A DNA stretch of 26,823 bases from Pollutimonas sp036675955 (GCA_036675955.1 JAKFDW010000060.1:1-26823), one strand, 5' to 3'. Positions 12,901-22,636 are shown, counted from the stretch's first letter. Translations and numbers: made by a program. The notes: generated by a model from the letters alone, not told the origin.

Positions 12901-14616
12901 TTAACCGTCGTCACGTGCTTGATCAAGCTTGGCTTTGAGCAAGGCTCCCAAGTTGGTAGTGCCGGACGAAGCGCTGGCATCGGACATGCGCTGGATAGTT
13001 TCGGCTGTATCGGCGGTATCGCGGGCCTTGATCGACAACTGGATCGAACGCGTCTTGCGGTCGATATTGACGATCATGGTTTCGACGTTTTCGCCGGCCT
13101 TGAGCGCCGTCGTAGCGTCTTCGACGCGGCCAGTGGAGATTTCGGATGCACGCAGATAGCCTTCAACGTCGAGCGACAGCGTTACAACAGCACCCTTGGC
13201 CTCGACCGACTTGATGACGCCAGGAACGACAGCGCCCTTGTCGTAAGTTGCCACGAAGTTGTTGAACGGATCGCCTTCAAGCTGTTTGATACCCAGCGAG
13301 ATGCGTTCCTTGTCGGTGTCGATACCCAGAACCACGGCGTCGATCTCGTCGCCCTTCTTGAAGTTGCGAACCGCTTCTTCACCGGTTTCGGTCCAGGACA
13401 GGTCGGACAAGTGGACCAGGCCGTCGATGCCGCCAGGCAAACCAACAAACACGCCGAAGTCGGTAATGGACTTGATGGCGCCGCGGACCTTGTCGCCGCG
13501 CTTGAAGTTGATGGAGAACTCTTCCCATGGATTGGCACGGCATTGTTTCATGCCCAGCGAGATGCGGCGACGGTCTTCGTCGATTTCCAGGACCATGACT
13601 TCGACTTCTTCGCCCAGGGTGACAACCTTGCGCGGATCGACGTTCTTGTTGGTCCAGTCCATTTCGGAGACGTGCACGAGGCCCTCGATGCCGGCTTCGA
13701 CTTCAACGAATGCGCCGTAATCAGTAAGGTTTGTGACCTTGCCGAACAGACGCGTACCTTGCGGGTAGCGACGGGCAAGACCGACCCATGGGTCTTCGCC
13801 CAGTTGCTTGACGCCCAGGGAGACGCGGCTTTTTTCCTGGTCGAACTTGAGCACCTTGGCTTCGACTTCCTGGCCTACTTGCAAGACTTCCGAAGGATGG
13901 CGAACACGGCGCCATGCCATGTCGGTGATGTGCAGCAAGCCGTCGATACCGCCGAGGTCGACGAAAGCGCCGTAATCGGTGATGTTCTTGACCACGCCCT
14001 TGACCACAGCGCCTTCGCTGAGGGTTTCGAGCAGTTTTTGACGCTCTTCGCCCATGCTTGCTTCAAGCACCGAGCGACGCGACAGCACAACGTTGTTGCG
14101 CTTGCGATCAAGCTTGATGACCTTGAATTCCATGGTCTTGCCCTCGTAGGGCGTGGTGTCCTTGACGGGACGCAAGTCAACCAGCGAACCGGGAAGGAAC
14201 GCGCGGATGCCGTTGGTCATGACCGTCAGGCCGCCCTTTACCTTGCCAGTGATGGTGCCGGTAACCATTTCACCCGATTCGAGCGCTTGTTCAAGTTGCA
14301 GCCAGGCCGACAGGCGCTTGGCGCGGTCACGCGACAGGATGGTGTCGCCATAACCGTTTTCGAGCGAATCAATGGCAACGGACACAAAGTCGCCAGGTTG
14401 GACTTCGAGCTCGCCTTGGTCGTTCAGGAATTCTTCAAGAGGAATCAGTGCCTCGGACTTGAGGCCGGCATTGACCACCACAAAATTGTGATCGATGCGC
14501 ACGACCTCTGCGGAAATGACCTCACCGGACTTCATGTCCTGGTTCTTGATACTTTCGGCAAACAGGTCGGCAAAGCTTTCACCGCCGGCGGCGGCAGAGG
14601 TGGGAATGGTGGACAT
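12901..14616 (-). CDS. rpsA: 30S ribosomal protein S1
   Basis: This 571-aa mRNA-binding protein of the small subunit has six S1 (OB-fold) repeats. Repeats are visible by phrases such as VVKNITDYGAFVDLGGIDGL, KVTNLTDYGAFVEVEAGIEG, and AIKSITDFGVFVGLPGGIDG, spaced about 86 residues. The start MSTIPTSAAAGGESFADLFA at 14616 matches relatives. Its Shine-Dalgarno is weak (GGA only), in line with the known autoregulated, SD-poor translation start of rpsA in proteobacteria. The 102-bp gap to cmk is the likely translational control region. It is followed closely by ihfB. Confidence 0.97.
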   Translation of the reverse strand: MSTIPTSAAAGGESFADLFAESIKNQDMKSGEVISAEVVRIDHNFVVVNAGLKSEALIPLEEFLNDQGELEVQPGDFVSVAIDSLENGYGDTILSRDRAKRLSAWLQLEQALESGEMVTGTITGKVKGGLTVMTNGIRAFLPGSLVDLRPVKDTTPYEGKTMEFKVIKLDRKRNNVVLSRRSVLEASMGEERQKLLETLSEGAVVKGVVKNITDYGAFVDLGGIDGLLHITDMAWRRVRHPSEVLQVGQEVEAKVLKFDQEKSRVSLGVKQLGEDPWVGLARRYPQGTRLFGKVTNLTDYGAFVEVEAGIEGLVHVSEMDWTNKNVDPRKVVTLGEEVEVMVLEIDEDRRRISLGMKQCRANPWEEFSINFKRGDKVRGAIKSITDFGVFVGLPGGIDGLVHLSDLSWTETGEEAVRNFKKGDEIDAVVLGIDTDKERISLGIKQLEGDPFNNFVATYDKGAVVPGVIKSVEAKGAVVTLSLDVEGYLRASEISTGRVEDATTALKAGENVETMIVNIDRKTRSIQLSIKARDTADTAETIQRMSDASASSGTTNLGALLKAKLDQARDDG

Positions 14617-14718
14617 TAAATGAAATCCATAAGCCAGGATGGCTGTTAAAAACACACCAGGGTAAAAGGCCCCAGTGGAGTAAAAAATAATTCCAGGCTG
14701 CAGATATGGCAAATATTG

Positions 14719-15405
14719 CTATTGTGCCGCCGGGAACCCCAGACTCGACCAATAATCGAGCACTACATTGACCGTTTCATCGATACTTAATGCCGATGAA
14801 TCGACCGTTTTGGCGTCGGGCGCCGCAACAAGCGGCGCATTGGCCCGTGTGCGGTCGCGCTCATCGCGCTCTCGCATGTCTTCCAATAAGCGCATAAGGT
14901 TAGCAGAAAACCCCTTTTCCTTCAACTGCTTACAACGCCTTTCCGCGCGGGCCCGGACATCGGCCTCCAAAAATATTTTCAAGGGCGCATCGGGAAAGAC
15001 AACCGTGCCCATATCGCGCCCGTCCGCCACCAGACCCGGAGCCAGGCGGAATGCCCGCTGCCGATCCAGCAAGGCCTGCCGCAATGGCGGATAGGCCGCA
15101 ATTTTCGATGCCAGGTTCCCGACACTTTCCTGGCGTATCAGGCTGGCGACATCGATTCCGGACAGCAGGACATGGTCGCCCTGAAAGGCAACATCGAGGT
15201 CTTGGGCGACCCGCGCCACGGCATGCTCGTCGTCGGGATCCACGCCTTGCTGCTGGACCGCGAGCGCGGTCAGGCGATACAGCGCCCCGCTGTCAAGAAC
15301 CGCCCATCCCAGGGCCTGCGCCACACGGTGCGCAATTGTGCCCTTACCGGAAGCAGTGGGACCGTCGATGGCAATGACGGGAATACGGGTCGGCGACGCA
15401 CTCAT
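14719..15405 (-). CDS. cmk: Cytidylate kinase
   Basis: This 228-aa enzyme phosphorylates CMP and dCMP with ATP. The P-loop is GPTASGKGT with Lys21, the CMP-binding segment is DSGALYRLTAL, and GRDMGTVVFPDAPLKIFLEA is the conserved central motif. The ATG at 15405 overlaps the aroA stop (ATGA), and relatives start here; the frame remains open for 37 codons upstream inside aroA without homology. The gene order aroA-cmk-rpsA is conserved across many proteobacteria. Confidence 0.96.
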   Translation of the reverse strand: MSASPTRIPVIAIDGPTASGKGTIAHRVAQALGWAVLDSGALYRLTALAVQQQGVDPDDEHAVARVAQDLDVAFQGDHVLLSGIDVASLIRQESVGNLASKIAAYPPLRQALLDRQRAFRLAPGLVADGRDMGTVVFPDAPLKIFLEADVRARAERRCKQLKEKGFSANLMRLLEDMRERDERDRTRANAPLVAAPDAKTVDSSALSIDETVNVVLDYWSSLGFPAAQ

Positions 15406-16724
15406 GCTTGGATCAGCTCCTGGAAGACGGAAAAAAATTCCGGGAATGTCTTGCTGACGCAGCCGGGATCGAGAATAGTGATGGGCACGGGTCCGAAGGC
15501 CGCCAGCGCAAAACACATGGCCATGCGATGGTCGTCATACGTTTCTATGCTTGCGCTCTTCCAGTGTGTCGGCTGCATGGGATGAACCCGTATCCAGTCG
15601 GGACCGGATTCCACCCTGGCACCCAGCTTCTCCAGTTCGGTATGCATGGCGTGGATCCGATCGGTTTCCTTGACCCGCCAACTGCCGATATTGCGTAGCG
15701 TGCAGGGACCGTCGGCATACAGGGCCAGCGTGGCGGCCGTCATCGCCGCATCCGGGATAAGGTTGAAATCGCGGTCGAAGGCCTTGAGCCTGTCGCCCTT
15801 CGCCACGCGGACTCCGCGCACTTCCACCGAATGGGGGTGGCGAATGACGGTGGCACCCATGGCCTCGATGACCTCGGCAAACGCCATATCGCCCTGTATG
15901 CTTTGCGAACCCGCGCCGTGGATATGAACGGGCCCGCCGGCTATGGCGCCCAGTGCCATGAAATATGAAGCCGTGGACGCATCGCCTTCGATACCCACCC
16001 GACCGGGAGACCGGTAGCGGGAACCTGCCGGAATGATGAACCGCGTCCATTCACGTCGTTGAACCTGCACGCCGAATTGCGCCATCAGGTTCAGCGTAAT
16101 AAGGATGTAGGGCTTGGAGATCAGGTTGCCTTCCACATCGATCAGCACATCGTCGGATGCCTGGGCGGCGTACAACGGGGCTGCAAGCAACAGGGCCGTC
16201 AGGAACTGGCTGGAGACCGTACCTTTGACGCTGACCGGCTTTCCCGCATGGATCACACCTTTGCCTATCCTCAAGGGCGGATAACCCGGATTACCCTCAT
16301 ACTGGATCTGGGCGCCGAGCGCGTTCAACGCGTCGACCAGGTCGCCTATGGGTCTTTCATGCATGCGTGGAACACCCGACAAGCGGTATTGGCCGCCCAT
16401 CAACGCCAACGCCGCCGTCAAGGGGCGGAATGCCGTACCGGCATTTCCCAGGAAAAGATCCGCCTGCTGTACCGCAAACGGACTGCCGCCTTGAACCTCA
16501 ACCTTGGCGGGACCAATTTCCGCGACTCCGACACCCAGTTGGCGCAAGGCGGCCAACATCACCCGGGTATCGTCGGAATCAAGCAAGCCGTCCAGTTGGG
16601 TAGTGCCCTCGGCCAGAGCCGCCAGCAATAACACGCGGTTGGAAATACTCTTGGATCCTGGCAAGTGCAGTTGGCCTGCCGCGAGGCTGGCCGCAGGCAA
16701 ATGCAAACTGGGACTTTTTGTCAT
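15402..16724 (-). CDS. aroA: 3-phosphoshikimate 1-carboxyvinyltransferase (EPSP synthase)
   Basis: This 440-aa enzyme joins phosphoenolpyruvate to shikimate 3-phosphate, the sixth step of the shikimate pathway. Motifs are LPGSKSISNRVLLLAALAEG (residues 21-40, with Lys25), FLGNAGTAFRP with Gly96 and Arg100, GDASTASYFMALGA, DAAMTAATLA and KETDRIHAM. The N-A-G-T-A-x-R-P loop marks a class I, glyphosate-sensitive type. It overlaps tyrA upstream and cmk downstream by ATGA. Confidence 0.97.
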   Translation of the reverse strand: MTKSPSLHLPAASLAAGQLHLPGSKSISNRVLLLAALAEGTTQLDGLLDSDDTRVMLAALRQLGVGVAEIGPAKVEVQGGSPFAVQQADLFLGNAGTAFRPLTAALALMGGQYRLSGVPRMHERPIGDLVDALNALGAQIQYEGNPGYPPLRIGKGVIHAGKPVSVKGTVSSQFLTALLLAAPLYAAQASDDVLIDVEGNLISKPYILITLNLMAQFGVQVQRREWTRFIIPAGSRYRSPGRVGIEGDASTASYFMALGAIAGGPVHIHGAGSQSIQGDMAFAEVIEAMGATVIRHPHSVEVRGVRVAKGDRLKAFDRDFNLIPDAAMTAATLALYADGPCTLRNIGSWRVKETDRIHAMHTELEKLGARVESGPDWIRVHPMQPTHWKSASIETYDDHRMAMCFALAAFGPVPITILDPGCVSKTFPEFFSVFQELIQA

Positions 16725-17623
16725 GTCAAACCACTCCTGCTGCCCCAGAACCGACGCGCCAATGCTGCGCGTTCCAGAAAATTTTCAAGCCCTTCGCCAT
16801 CGGCGTCCTGCAACGCCTGTTCCGCGCGTGTCAATGCCGCCTTGACCTCTTGCAATTCGGCCAGGACCGCGGAGCGGTTGGCAAGAAAGATATCGCGCCA
16901 GACTTCGGGCGAACCCGCGGCGATCCGCGTGAAATCCCGGAATCCGCTGCCTGCCAGCGCCATGCGTATATCAGAGTCGTGCGCCGTCGCCACCTGCCAC
17001 ATGAATACTGAAGACAGCAGGTGCGGCACATGACTTACCGAAGCAAGCACCGTATCGTGGACTTCCGGGTCCATGGCCATGACACGGGCGCCGCAACATT
17101 CCCACACCCGCGTCAGTAAGGTTTTCGCCGCGCTGGTGTTCTCGTCCAGGGGAGTCAGCACCACCGTGCGCCCTTGATAGAGAGCCGCCTCGGCGGCCTC
17201 CGGCCCGGTGCTTTCGGCCCCCGCTATGGGATGGCCGGGAATGAATTGCCCGATATGCCCGCCCAGAGCGGCGCGGGCCGCCGCCACGACGTCCGCCTTG
17301 GTGCTGCCTGCATCAGTGACAAGGGTGCCGGGACGCAGGAGGGGCTGAAGACGCGACAGTATTGTTTCGGTAGCGCCCACGGGGGTCGACAGGAAAATGA
17401 GATCCGCCTGCTGCGCGGCCTGCTCAAGAGTAACGGCTTCGTCGATCAGTCCCAGTTCGCGCGCCCGCGCCAGCGACGAAGGCTGGCGGCCGACACCCAG
17501 TACACGCCCTACGGCGCCGCAACGGCGCAGCGCCGCGGCGAACGACCCGCCGATGAGGCCGACGCCCACGATAGCAAGAACAGGCACCAAAGGCGCCGCG
17601 GACGCCTGGGGATCAGCACTCAT
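16721..17623 (-). CDS. tyrA: Prephenate (or arogenate) dehydrogenase
   Basis: This 300-aa NAD(P)-dependent enzyme converts prephenate to 4-hydroxyphenylpyruvate, or arogenate to tyrosine. The nucleotide-binding loop is VGVGLIGGSFAAAL (residues 19-32). FLSTPVGATETIL and IPGHPIAGAESTGPEAA are family motifs, the latter with the catalytic His. There is no chorismate mutase or ACT domain, so it is the monofunctional TyrA type. It is a separate gene, not fused to aroA as in some pseudomonads. It starts 72 bp after pheA, a gap where many relatives have hisC, and its Shine-Dalgarno is poor. Confidence 0.95.
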   Translation of the reverse strand: MSADPQASAAPLVPVLAIVGVGLIGGSFAAALRRCGAVGRVLGVGRQPSSLARARELGLIDEAVTLEQAAQQADLIFLSTPVGATETILSRLQPLLRPGTLVTDAGSTKADVVAAARAALGGHIGQFIPGHPIAGAESTGPEAAEAALYQGRTVVLTPLDENTSAAKTLLTRVWECCGARVMAMDPEVHDTVLASVSHVPHLLSSVFMWQVATAHDSDIRMALAGSGFRDFTRIAAGSPEVWRDIFLANRSAVLAELQEVKAALTRAEQALQDADGEGLENFLERAALARRFWGSRSGLT

Positions 17624-17695
17624 GAGCGTTGAAGAAAGCTGTTGTCCGGCCTGCGCCTGTGCGATGGAGCATATAGATATTCATGCAAAGTCTGT

Positions 17696-18781
17696 TTACT
17701 GGCTGGGATATGAACCCAGCACTTTGAAAAAGGCGACCTGTTTCTTCAGGTCGGCCAAAGCCTGGGCCACAGCAGGCTCATTGCGGTGACCCTGCAAATC
17801 GACGTAGAAATAATATTCCCACTGCCCGGTGCGCGCAGGCCTGGACTCCAGGCGCGTCATGGAGACTTTGTTGGCCGCCAGAGGCGCAAGCATGTCGTAC
17901 ACGGCACCCGCCCGATTTGGAACGGCCAGGATAATACTGGTTTTGTCCTTGTCGCTGGGGAGGGTTTCGATGGCGCCGACGGCAAGAAAACGAGTCCTGT
18001 TCTGCGGATCGTCCTGTATGCCGGAAGCCACTATTTGCAGATCCCACGCCTGTGCGGCTCCCGCGCCGGCGATGGCTGCCACGGTGGCGTCCTGGGAGGC
18101 AATGCGCGCCGCCTCGCCATTGCTGGAGGCGGCGTCGCGCGCGAGCTTGGGGTAATGTTGGGTCAGCCACGCCTGGCACTGCGCCAGTGCCTGTGGATGC
18201 GCCATGATGCGCGTAACGCCTTCGAGCGAGCCAGACCGCGACATCAGATTATGGTGAATCTTTATGGAACGCTCGCCCAGCACCTTCAGGGGCGAATTCA
18301 GCAGCAGGTCCAGCGTGCGGTTTACGGCACCTTCAGTGGAGTTCTCGACCGGCACCATGCCCACATCCGCCTGGCCTGCCTCGACGGCGCGAAAGACTTC
18401 ATCGAAGGAATCGCATCGCAAGCGATTCACGGCATGGCCAAAGTGCTCCAAGGCCGCCTGTTCGGAAAACGAACCTTGCGGGCCCAGATAGGCCACCGTA
18501 AGCACGCTCTCGAGCCCGCGGCAGGTGGAAATGATCTGCGTCCAGACGGCGTCTATGGCTTGCTCTGTAAACGGCCCTTTGTTCAGTGCCTGCAAACGAC
18601 GAATGACCATCGCTTCACGTTCGGGCTTGAGTACTGGACCATCAAGGTCGAAATCCTGTTTGATTTTGCCGACTTCCTGCGCCGCCATGGCGCGCTGATT
18701 CAGCAGCCCCAAGATTTGCTCATCCAGGGTATCGATCTGGTGGCGCAAAGGCAGCAAACGGGCTTGTAAAGAGTTATCCAT
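17696..18781 (-). CDS. pheA: Bifunctional chorismate mutase / prephenate dehydratase (P-protein)
   Basis: This 361-aa enzyme takes chorismate to phenylpyruvate for phenylalanine synthesis. Residues 1-90 are an AroQ chorismate mutase (LRHQIDTLDEQILGLLNQR, KPEREAMVIRRL). Residues 96-275 are prephenate dehydratase (VAYLGPQGSFSEQAA, VPVENSTEGAVNRTLDLL, and NRTRF with Thr263). Residues 280-361 are the ACT regulatory domain with ESRPARTGQWEYYFYVDLQG, where E-S-R-P (312-315) binds phenylalanine for feedback inhibition. It overlaps the end of serC by 8 bp. Confidence 0.97.
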   Translation of the reverse strand: MDNSLQARLLPLRHQIDTLDEQILGLLNQRAMAAQEVGKIKQDFDLDGPVLKPEREAMVIRRLQALNKGPFTEQAIDAVWTQIISTCRGLESVLTVAYLGPQGSFSEQAALEHFGHAVNRLRCDSFDEVFRAVEAGQADVGMVPVENSTEGAVNRTLDLLLNSPLKVLGERSIKIHHNLMSRSGSLEGVTRIMAHPQALAQCQAWLTQHYPKLARDAASSNGEAARIASQDATVAAIAGAGAAQAWDLQIVASGIQDDPQNRTRFLAVGAIETLPSDKDKTSIILAVPNRAGAVYDMLAPLAANKVSMTRLESRPARTGQWEYYFYVDLQGHRNEPAVAQALADLKKQVAFFKVLGSYPSQ

Positions 18782-19901
18782 GTCGTTGTGCGAAGGTCTT
18801 CAGGAATGAAATGAGGGCTTGGACACCTTCCATGGGCACGGCGTTATAGATCGAGGCACGCATGCCTCCGACGCTTTTATGCCCCTTGAGCTGCATCAAC
18901 CCGGCTGCGTCCGCCTGCGCCAGAAACTCACTGTTCAAGGACTCGTCACGCAGGAAGAACGGCACATTCATGCGTGAGCGCGATTCCGCGTGGACGGTGC
19001 TGACGTAGAAGTCCGCCGTATCCAGGTAAGAGTACAGCGCCTGCGCCTTGGCAGCGTTGGCCGCTTCGATGGACGCCACACCGCCTTGTTTTTTCAGCCA
19101 TTTGAAGACCAGGCCCGCCATGTATATGGCATAGGTCGGAGGCGTATTGAACATGGAACTTGCGCCTGCAACATTGCTGTAGTCGAAAGCCGAGGGGCAC
19201 ACAGCCAGGGCGTGTCCCAGAAGGTCTTTGCGGACGATGACCATGGTAACGCCCGCCGGCCCGGCGTTTTTCTGGGCGCCTGCATAAACCATGGCGGCTT
19301 TCGAGAAGTCGATGGGGCGTGACAGGAAATGCGAAGAAGCATCGACCACCAGCGGGACATCGGATGCACCCAGCGCAGCGAGATGTGGCCAATCGGAAAA
19401 CTCGACACCGCCTATGGTCTCGTTGCTGCACAAGTGCAAATAGGAGGCGTCGGGGCGCACTCTCCAGGTGTCGACACCCGGAAACCAGGTCCATGGCTCC
19501 TGCGCCGCGCCATCCAGCACTGTTGCGCTACCGCTGGAAGCCGCCACGGCGATATCGCCATAGCGCTGCGCTTCTTTGTGGGACTTGTTCGACCAGATGC
19601 CTGACAGAATATAGTCGGCCTTGCCCGCCCCGCCGCGGCCGATCAGGTTCAGCGGCACAATCGCATTCTCTGCGCTTGCCCCGCCCTGCATGAACAGGAC
19701 CTCGTAGTCGCTCGGTATGGCCAACAGCTCGCGCAAGTCGGCTTCGGCTTCGTCGCGTATCTGGGTGAACTGCTTGCCCCGATGACTCATTTCCATTACC
19801 GACATGCCGCAGCCATGCCAATCCGTCATTTCCGCAGCCGCGTGCTGCAGCACTTCCAGCGGCAAGGCCGATGGGCCTGCCGAGAAATTCCAGGGGCGCA
19901 T
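18774..19901 (-). CDS. serC: Phosphoserine aminotransferase
   Basis: This 375-aa PLP enzyme makes 3-phosphoserine from 3-phosphohydroxypyruvate and glutamate, and also acts in pyridoxal phosphate synthesis (PdxF). NFSAGPSALPLEVLQ is the family N-terminus, MSVMEMSHRGKQF and FMQGGASAENAI follow, Asp187 (VVDASSHF) and Lys211 (YAGAQKNAGPAG) hold the cofactor, and SVGGMRASIYNAVP closes the fold. Its ATG shares one base with the gyrA stop (TGATG), so it is translated by coupling to gyrA. Confidence 0.97.
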   Translation of the reverse strand: MRPWNFSAGPSALPLEVLQHAAAEMTDWHGCGMSVMEMSHRGKQFTQIRDEAEADLRELLAIPSDYEVLFMQGGASAENAIVPLNLIGRGGAGKADYILSGIWSNKSHKEAQRYGDIAVAASSGSATVLDGAAQEPWTWFPGVDTWRVRPDASYLHLCSNETIGGVEFSDWPHLAALGASDVPLVVDASSHFLSRPIDFSKAAMVYAGAQKNAGPAGVTMVIVRKDLLGHALAVCPSAFDYSNVAGASSMFNTPPTYAIYMAGLVFKWLKKQGGVASIEAANAAKAQALYSYLDTADFYVSTVHAESRSRMNVPFFLRDESLNSEFLAQADAAGLMQLKGHKSVGGMRASIYNAVPMEGVQALISFLKTFAQRHG

Positions 19902-22636
19902 CAGTTGTCGTCCTTGGTGTCGTCGCTATTATCGGAATCGCCGGATTCATCGGCATCGGCACCGCGATCATCGGCATCGGTTTCGTCCGCCGCGGCGGCC
20001 TGAGCGTCTGGCGTACCGTCGGCCGCCAAGCCTTCATCGAGCGGCGCCGATTCCTCGTCCGTATCGGCATCGCTTTCGACAACGCGACGCACACCTTGCA
20101 ATACGGTGTTGTCATCCACACTGATAAGGGTTACGCCTTGCGTGGCACGGCCCATTTCGCGAATCTCAGAGACCCGGGTGCGAACCAGCACGCCGCCCGT
20201 AGTAATGAGCATGATTTCGTCTGACGGTTCGACAAGCACAGCGCCCACGACCTTGCCATTGCGGGCGGAAGTCTGGATGGCGATCATGCCCTTGGTGCCG
20301 CGTCCATGACGCGTATATTCGGTGATGGAGGTACGTTTGCCGAACCCATTCTCGGTAGCCGTCAGCACGCTTTGCGTTTCATCGCCTGCCACGAGCATGG
20401 CAATGACCGACTGCGTTTCCTCCAGCATCATGCCGCGCACACCGCGTGCCGTGCGGCCCATGGGGCGCACATCGTTCTCGTCGAAGCGCACGGCCTTGCC
20501 GGAATCCGAGAAGAGCATGACATCGTGCTTGCCGTCGGTGAGGTCGGCGCCTATCAGATAGTCGCCTTCGTCGAGGGCGACGGCAATAATGCCTGCCTTG
20601 CGGGGGTTGGAAAAATCGGACAGAGGCGTCTTCTTGACCGTGCCGCGCGACGTTGCCATGAACACGTAGTGATCATCGCTGAATTCCTTGACCGCCAGAA
20701 CCACCGTGATTTTCTCGCCATCGATCAGGGGGAACATATTGACGATGGGTCGACCACGGGAACCGCGCGAACCCTGCGGGACCTCCCAGACCTTGAGCCA
20801 ATAGAGGCGCCCTCGATCGGAGAAGCAAAGAAGATAATCGTGCGTATTGGCAATGAACAACTGGTCTATCCAGTCGTTCTCTTTCATGGTGGTGGCCTGC
20901 TTGCCCCGGCCGCCGCGTTTCTGCGAGCGATACTCGGACAAGGGTTGGCTCTTGATGTATCCCGATTGCGACAGCGTAACGACCATGTCCATTGGCGTAA
21001 TCAGGTCTTCGGTGTCGAGCTCGGTGGCGTTGTGCTCGATTTCCGAGCGCCGGAAGTCTTTGGCGTTGGTCGCGAACTCAAGCTTGATGGCAAGAAGTTC
21101 ATCGCCGATGATGGTGGTAACGCGCTCCGGACGCGCCAGGATGTCGAGCAAATCGGCGATAGTCGCCATGATGTCTTTGTACTCGCCGACAATCTTGTCC
21201 TGCTCCAGGCCTGTCAGGCGTTGCAGGCGCATGTTCAGGATTTCCTGAGCCTGCACATCGCTTAGGCGGTACAGACCATCGCCCTGCAAGCCAAAACCGG
21301 CAGGCAGCGTTTCGGGCCGATAGGCCGCCTGGCCGCCGGGGGTGGTTCCGTCGTCGGCACGCGCCAGCATTTCACGTACCAGTGACGAATCCCAGGTGCG
21401 CGCCATGAGGTCCTGGCGTGCCACGGGCGGTGTCGGTGCCGCCTTGATGATGGCAATGAAGTCGTCGATGTTGGCCAATGCCACGGCCAGGCCTTCCAGT
21501 ACGTGGCCACGCTCTCGTGCCTTGCGCAACTGGAAAACGGTGCGGCGTGTGACGACCTCCCGGCGGTGGAAAAGGAAGTATTCCACCATTTGCTTCAAGT
21601 TGAGCAGGCGCGGCTGCCCATCGACCAGCGACACCATGTTCATGCCGAAGGTGTCCTGGAGCTGCGTATGCTTGTACAGATTGTTCAGTATGACTTCCGG
21701 AACTTCGCCGCGCTTGAGCTCGATGACCAGGCGCATGCCGTCTTTGTCGGACTCGTCGCGAATATCGGAAATACCTTCGATTTTCTTTTCGTTGACCAGT
21801 TCGGCAATACGTTCCTGCAAGGTCTTTTTGTTTACCTGGTAAGGAAGCGCGTCGATCACAATGGACTGGCGGTTGCCCTTCTCCATGTCCTCGAAGTGCG
21901 TCTTGGCGCGCATGATGACGCGCCCGCGGCCGGTACGATAACCTTCACGCACCCCCGACATGCCATAGATGATGCCGCCCGTGGGGAAATCGGGTGCAGG
22001 TATCAGCTCGATGAGCTCGTCTATTGTGCAGGCCGGATTGCGAAGGCAATACAGACACCCTTCTATTACCTCGGACAAATTATGCGGAGGGATATTGGTT
22101 GCCATGCCCACGGCAATGCCCGAACTGCCGTTGACCAACAGATTGGGCAGCCGCGATGGCAGCAACAGAGGCTCTTGTTCGCTGCCGTCGTAGTTGGGCC
22201 CGAAGTCGACCGTTTCCTGATCGATATCGGCCAGAAGCTCGTGCGCGATCTTGGCCAGGCGGATTTCGGTGTAACGCATGGCGGCGGCGTTGTCGCCGTC
22301 GATGGAACCGAAGTTGCCCTGGCCGTCGACCAGCATGTAGCGCAACGAGAAGTCCTGGGCCATACGAACAATGGTGTCGTAGACGGCGGAATCTCCATGG
22401 GGATGATACTTACCGATCACGTCACCGACGATACGCGCCGACTTCTTGTACGCCCGGTTCCAGTCATTATTAAGCTCGTGCATGGCGAACAGCACGCGCC
22501 GGTGCACCGGCTTCAGGCCATCCCGGACGTCCGGAAGGGCTCGCCCCACGATCACGCTCATGGCGTAATCAAGATAACTGCGGCGCATTTCCTCTTCCAA
22601 CGAAGTTGGAAGGGTCTCCTTGGCAAAGGAATCCAT
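19901..22636 (-). CDS. gyrA: DNA gyrase subunit A
   Basis: This 911-aa breakage-rejoining subunit of gyrase introduces negative supercoils. The catalytic Tyr122 is in AAAMRYTEIR. The quinolone-resistance region HPHGDSAVYDTIVRMAQ has Ser83 and Asp87 in E. coli numbering, the susceptible state. The C-terminal wrapping domain has the GyrA box as QKRGGRG (about residues 572-578), which marks gyrase rather than topoisomerase IV. The last ~55 residues are a strongly acidic low-complexity tail rich in Asp, Glu, Ala and Ser. The start MDSFAKETLPTSLEEEMRRS is standard, though no good Shine-Dalgarno is seen. It is the first gene of the eight-gene operon ending at ihfB. Confidence 0.98.
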   Translation of the reverse strand: MDSFAKETLPTSLEEEMRRSYLDYAMSVIVGRALPDVRDGLKPVHRRVLFAMHELNNDWNRAYKKSARIVGDVIGKYHPHGDSAVYDTIVRMAQDFSLRYMLVDGQGNFGSIDGDNAAAMRYTEIRLAKIAHELLADIDQETVDFGPNYDGSEQEPLLLPSRLPNLLVNGSSGIAVGMATNIPPHNLSEVIEGCLYCLRNPACTIDELIELIPAPDFPTGGIIYGMSGVREGYRTGRGRVIMRAKTHFEDMEKGNRQSIVIDALPYQVNKKTLQERIAELVNEKKIEGISDIRDESDKDGMRLVIELKRGEVPEVILNNLYKHTQLQDTFGMNMVSLVDGQPRLLNLKQMVEYFLFHRREVVTRRTVFQLRKARERGHVLEGLAVALANIDDFIAIIKAAPTPPVARQDLMARTWDSSLVREMLARADDGTTPGGQAAYRPETLPAGFGLQGDGLYRLSDVQAQEILNMRLQRLTGLEQDKIVGEYKDIMATIADLLDILARPERVTTIIGDELLAIKLEFATNAKDFRRSEIEHNATELDTEDLITPMDMVVTLSQSGYIKSQPLSEYRSQKRGGRGKQATTMKENDWIDQLFIANTHDYLLCFSDRGRLYWLKVWEVPQGSRGSRGRPIVNMFPLIDGEKITVVLAVKEFSDDHYVFMATSRGTVKKTPLSDFSNPRKAGIIAVALDEGDYLIGADLTDGKHDVMLFSDSGKAVRFDENDVRPMGRTARGVRGMMLEETQSVIAMLVAGDETQSVLTATENGFGKRTSITEYTRHGRGTKGMIAIQTSARNGKVVGAVLVEPSDEIMLITTGGVLVRTRVSEIREMGRATQGVTLISVDDNTVLQGVRRVVESDADTDEESAPLDEGLAADGTPDAQAAAADETDADDRGADADESGDSDNSDDTKDDN

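Noticed and set aside
12919..14619. 566-codon open frame antisense to rpsA
   Set aside because: It is the mirror of the rpsA codon pattern in GC-rich DNA, has no recognisable domain, and its amino-acid content (His/Phe/Asp-rich) is that of an antisense frame.
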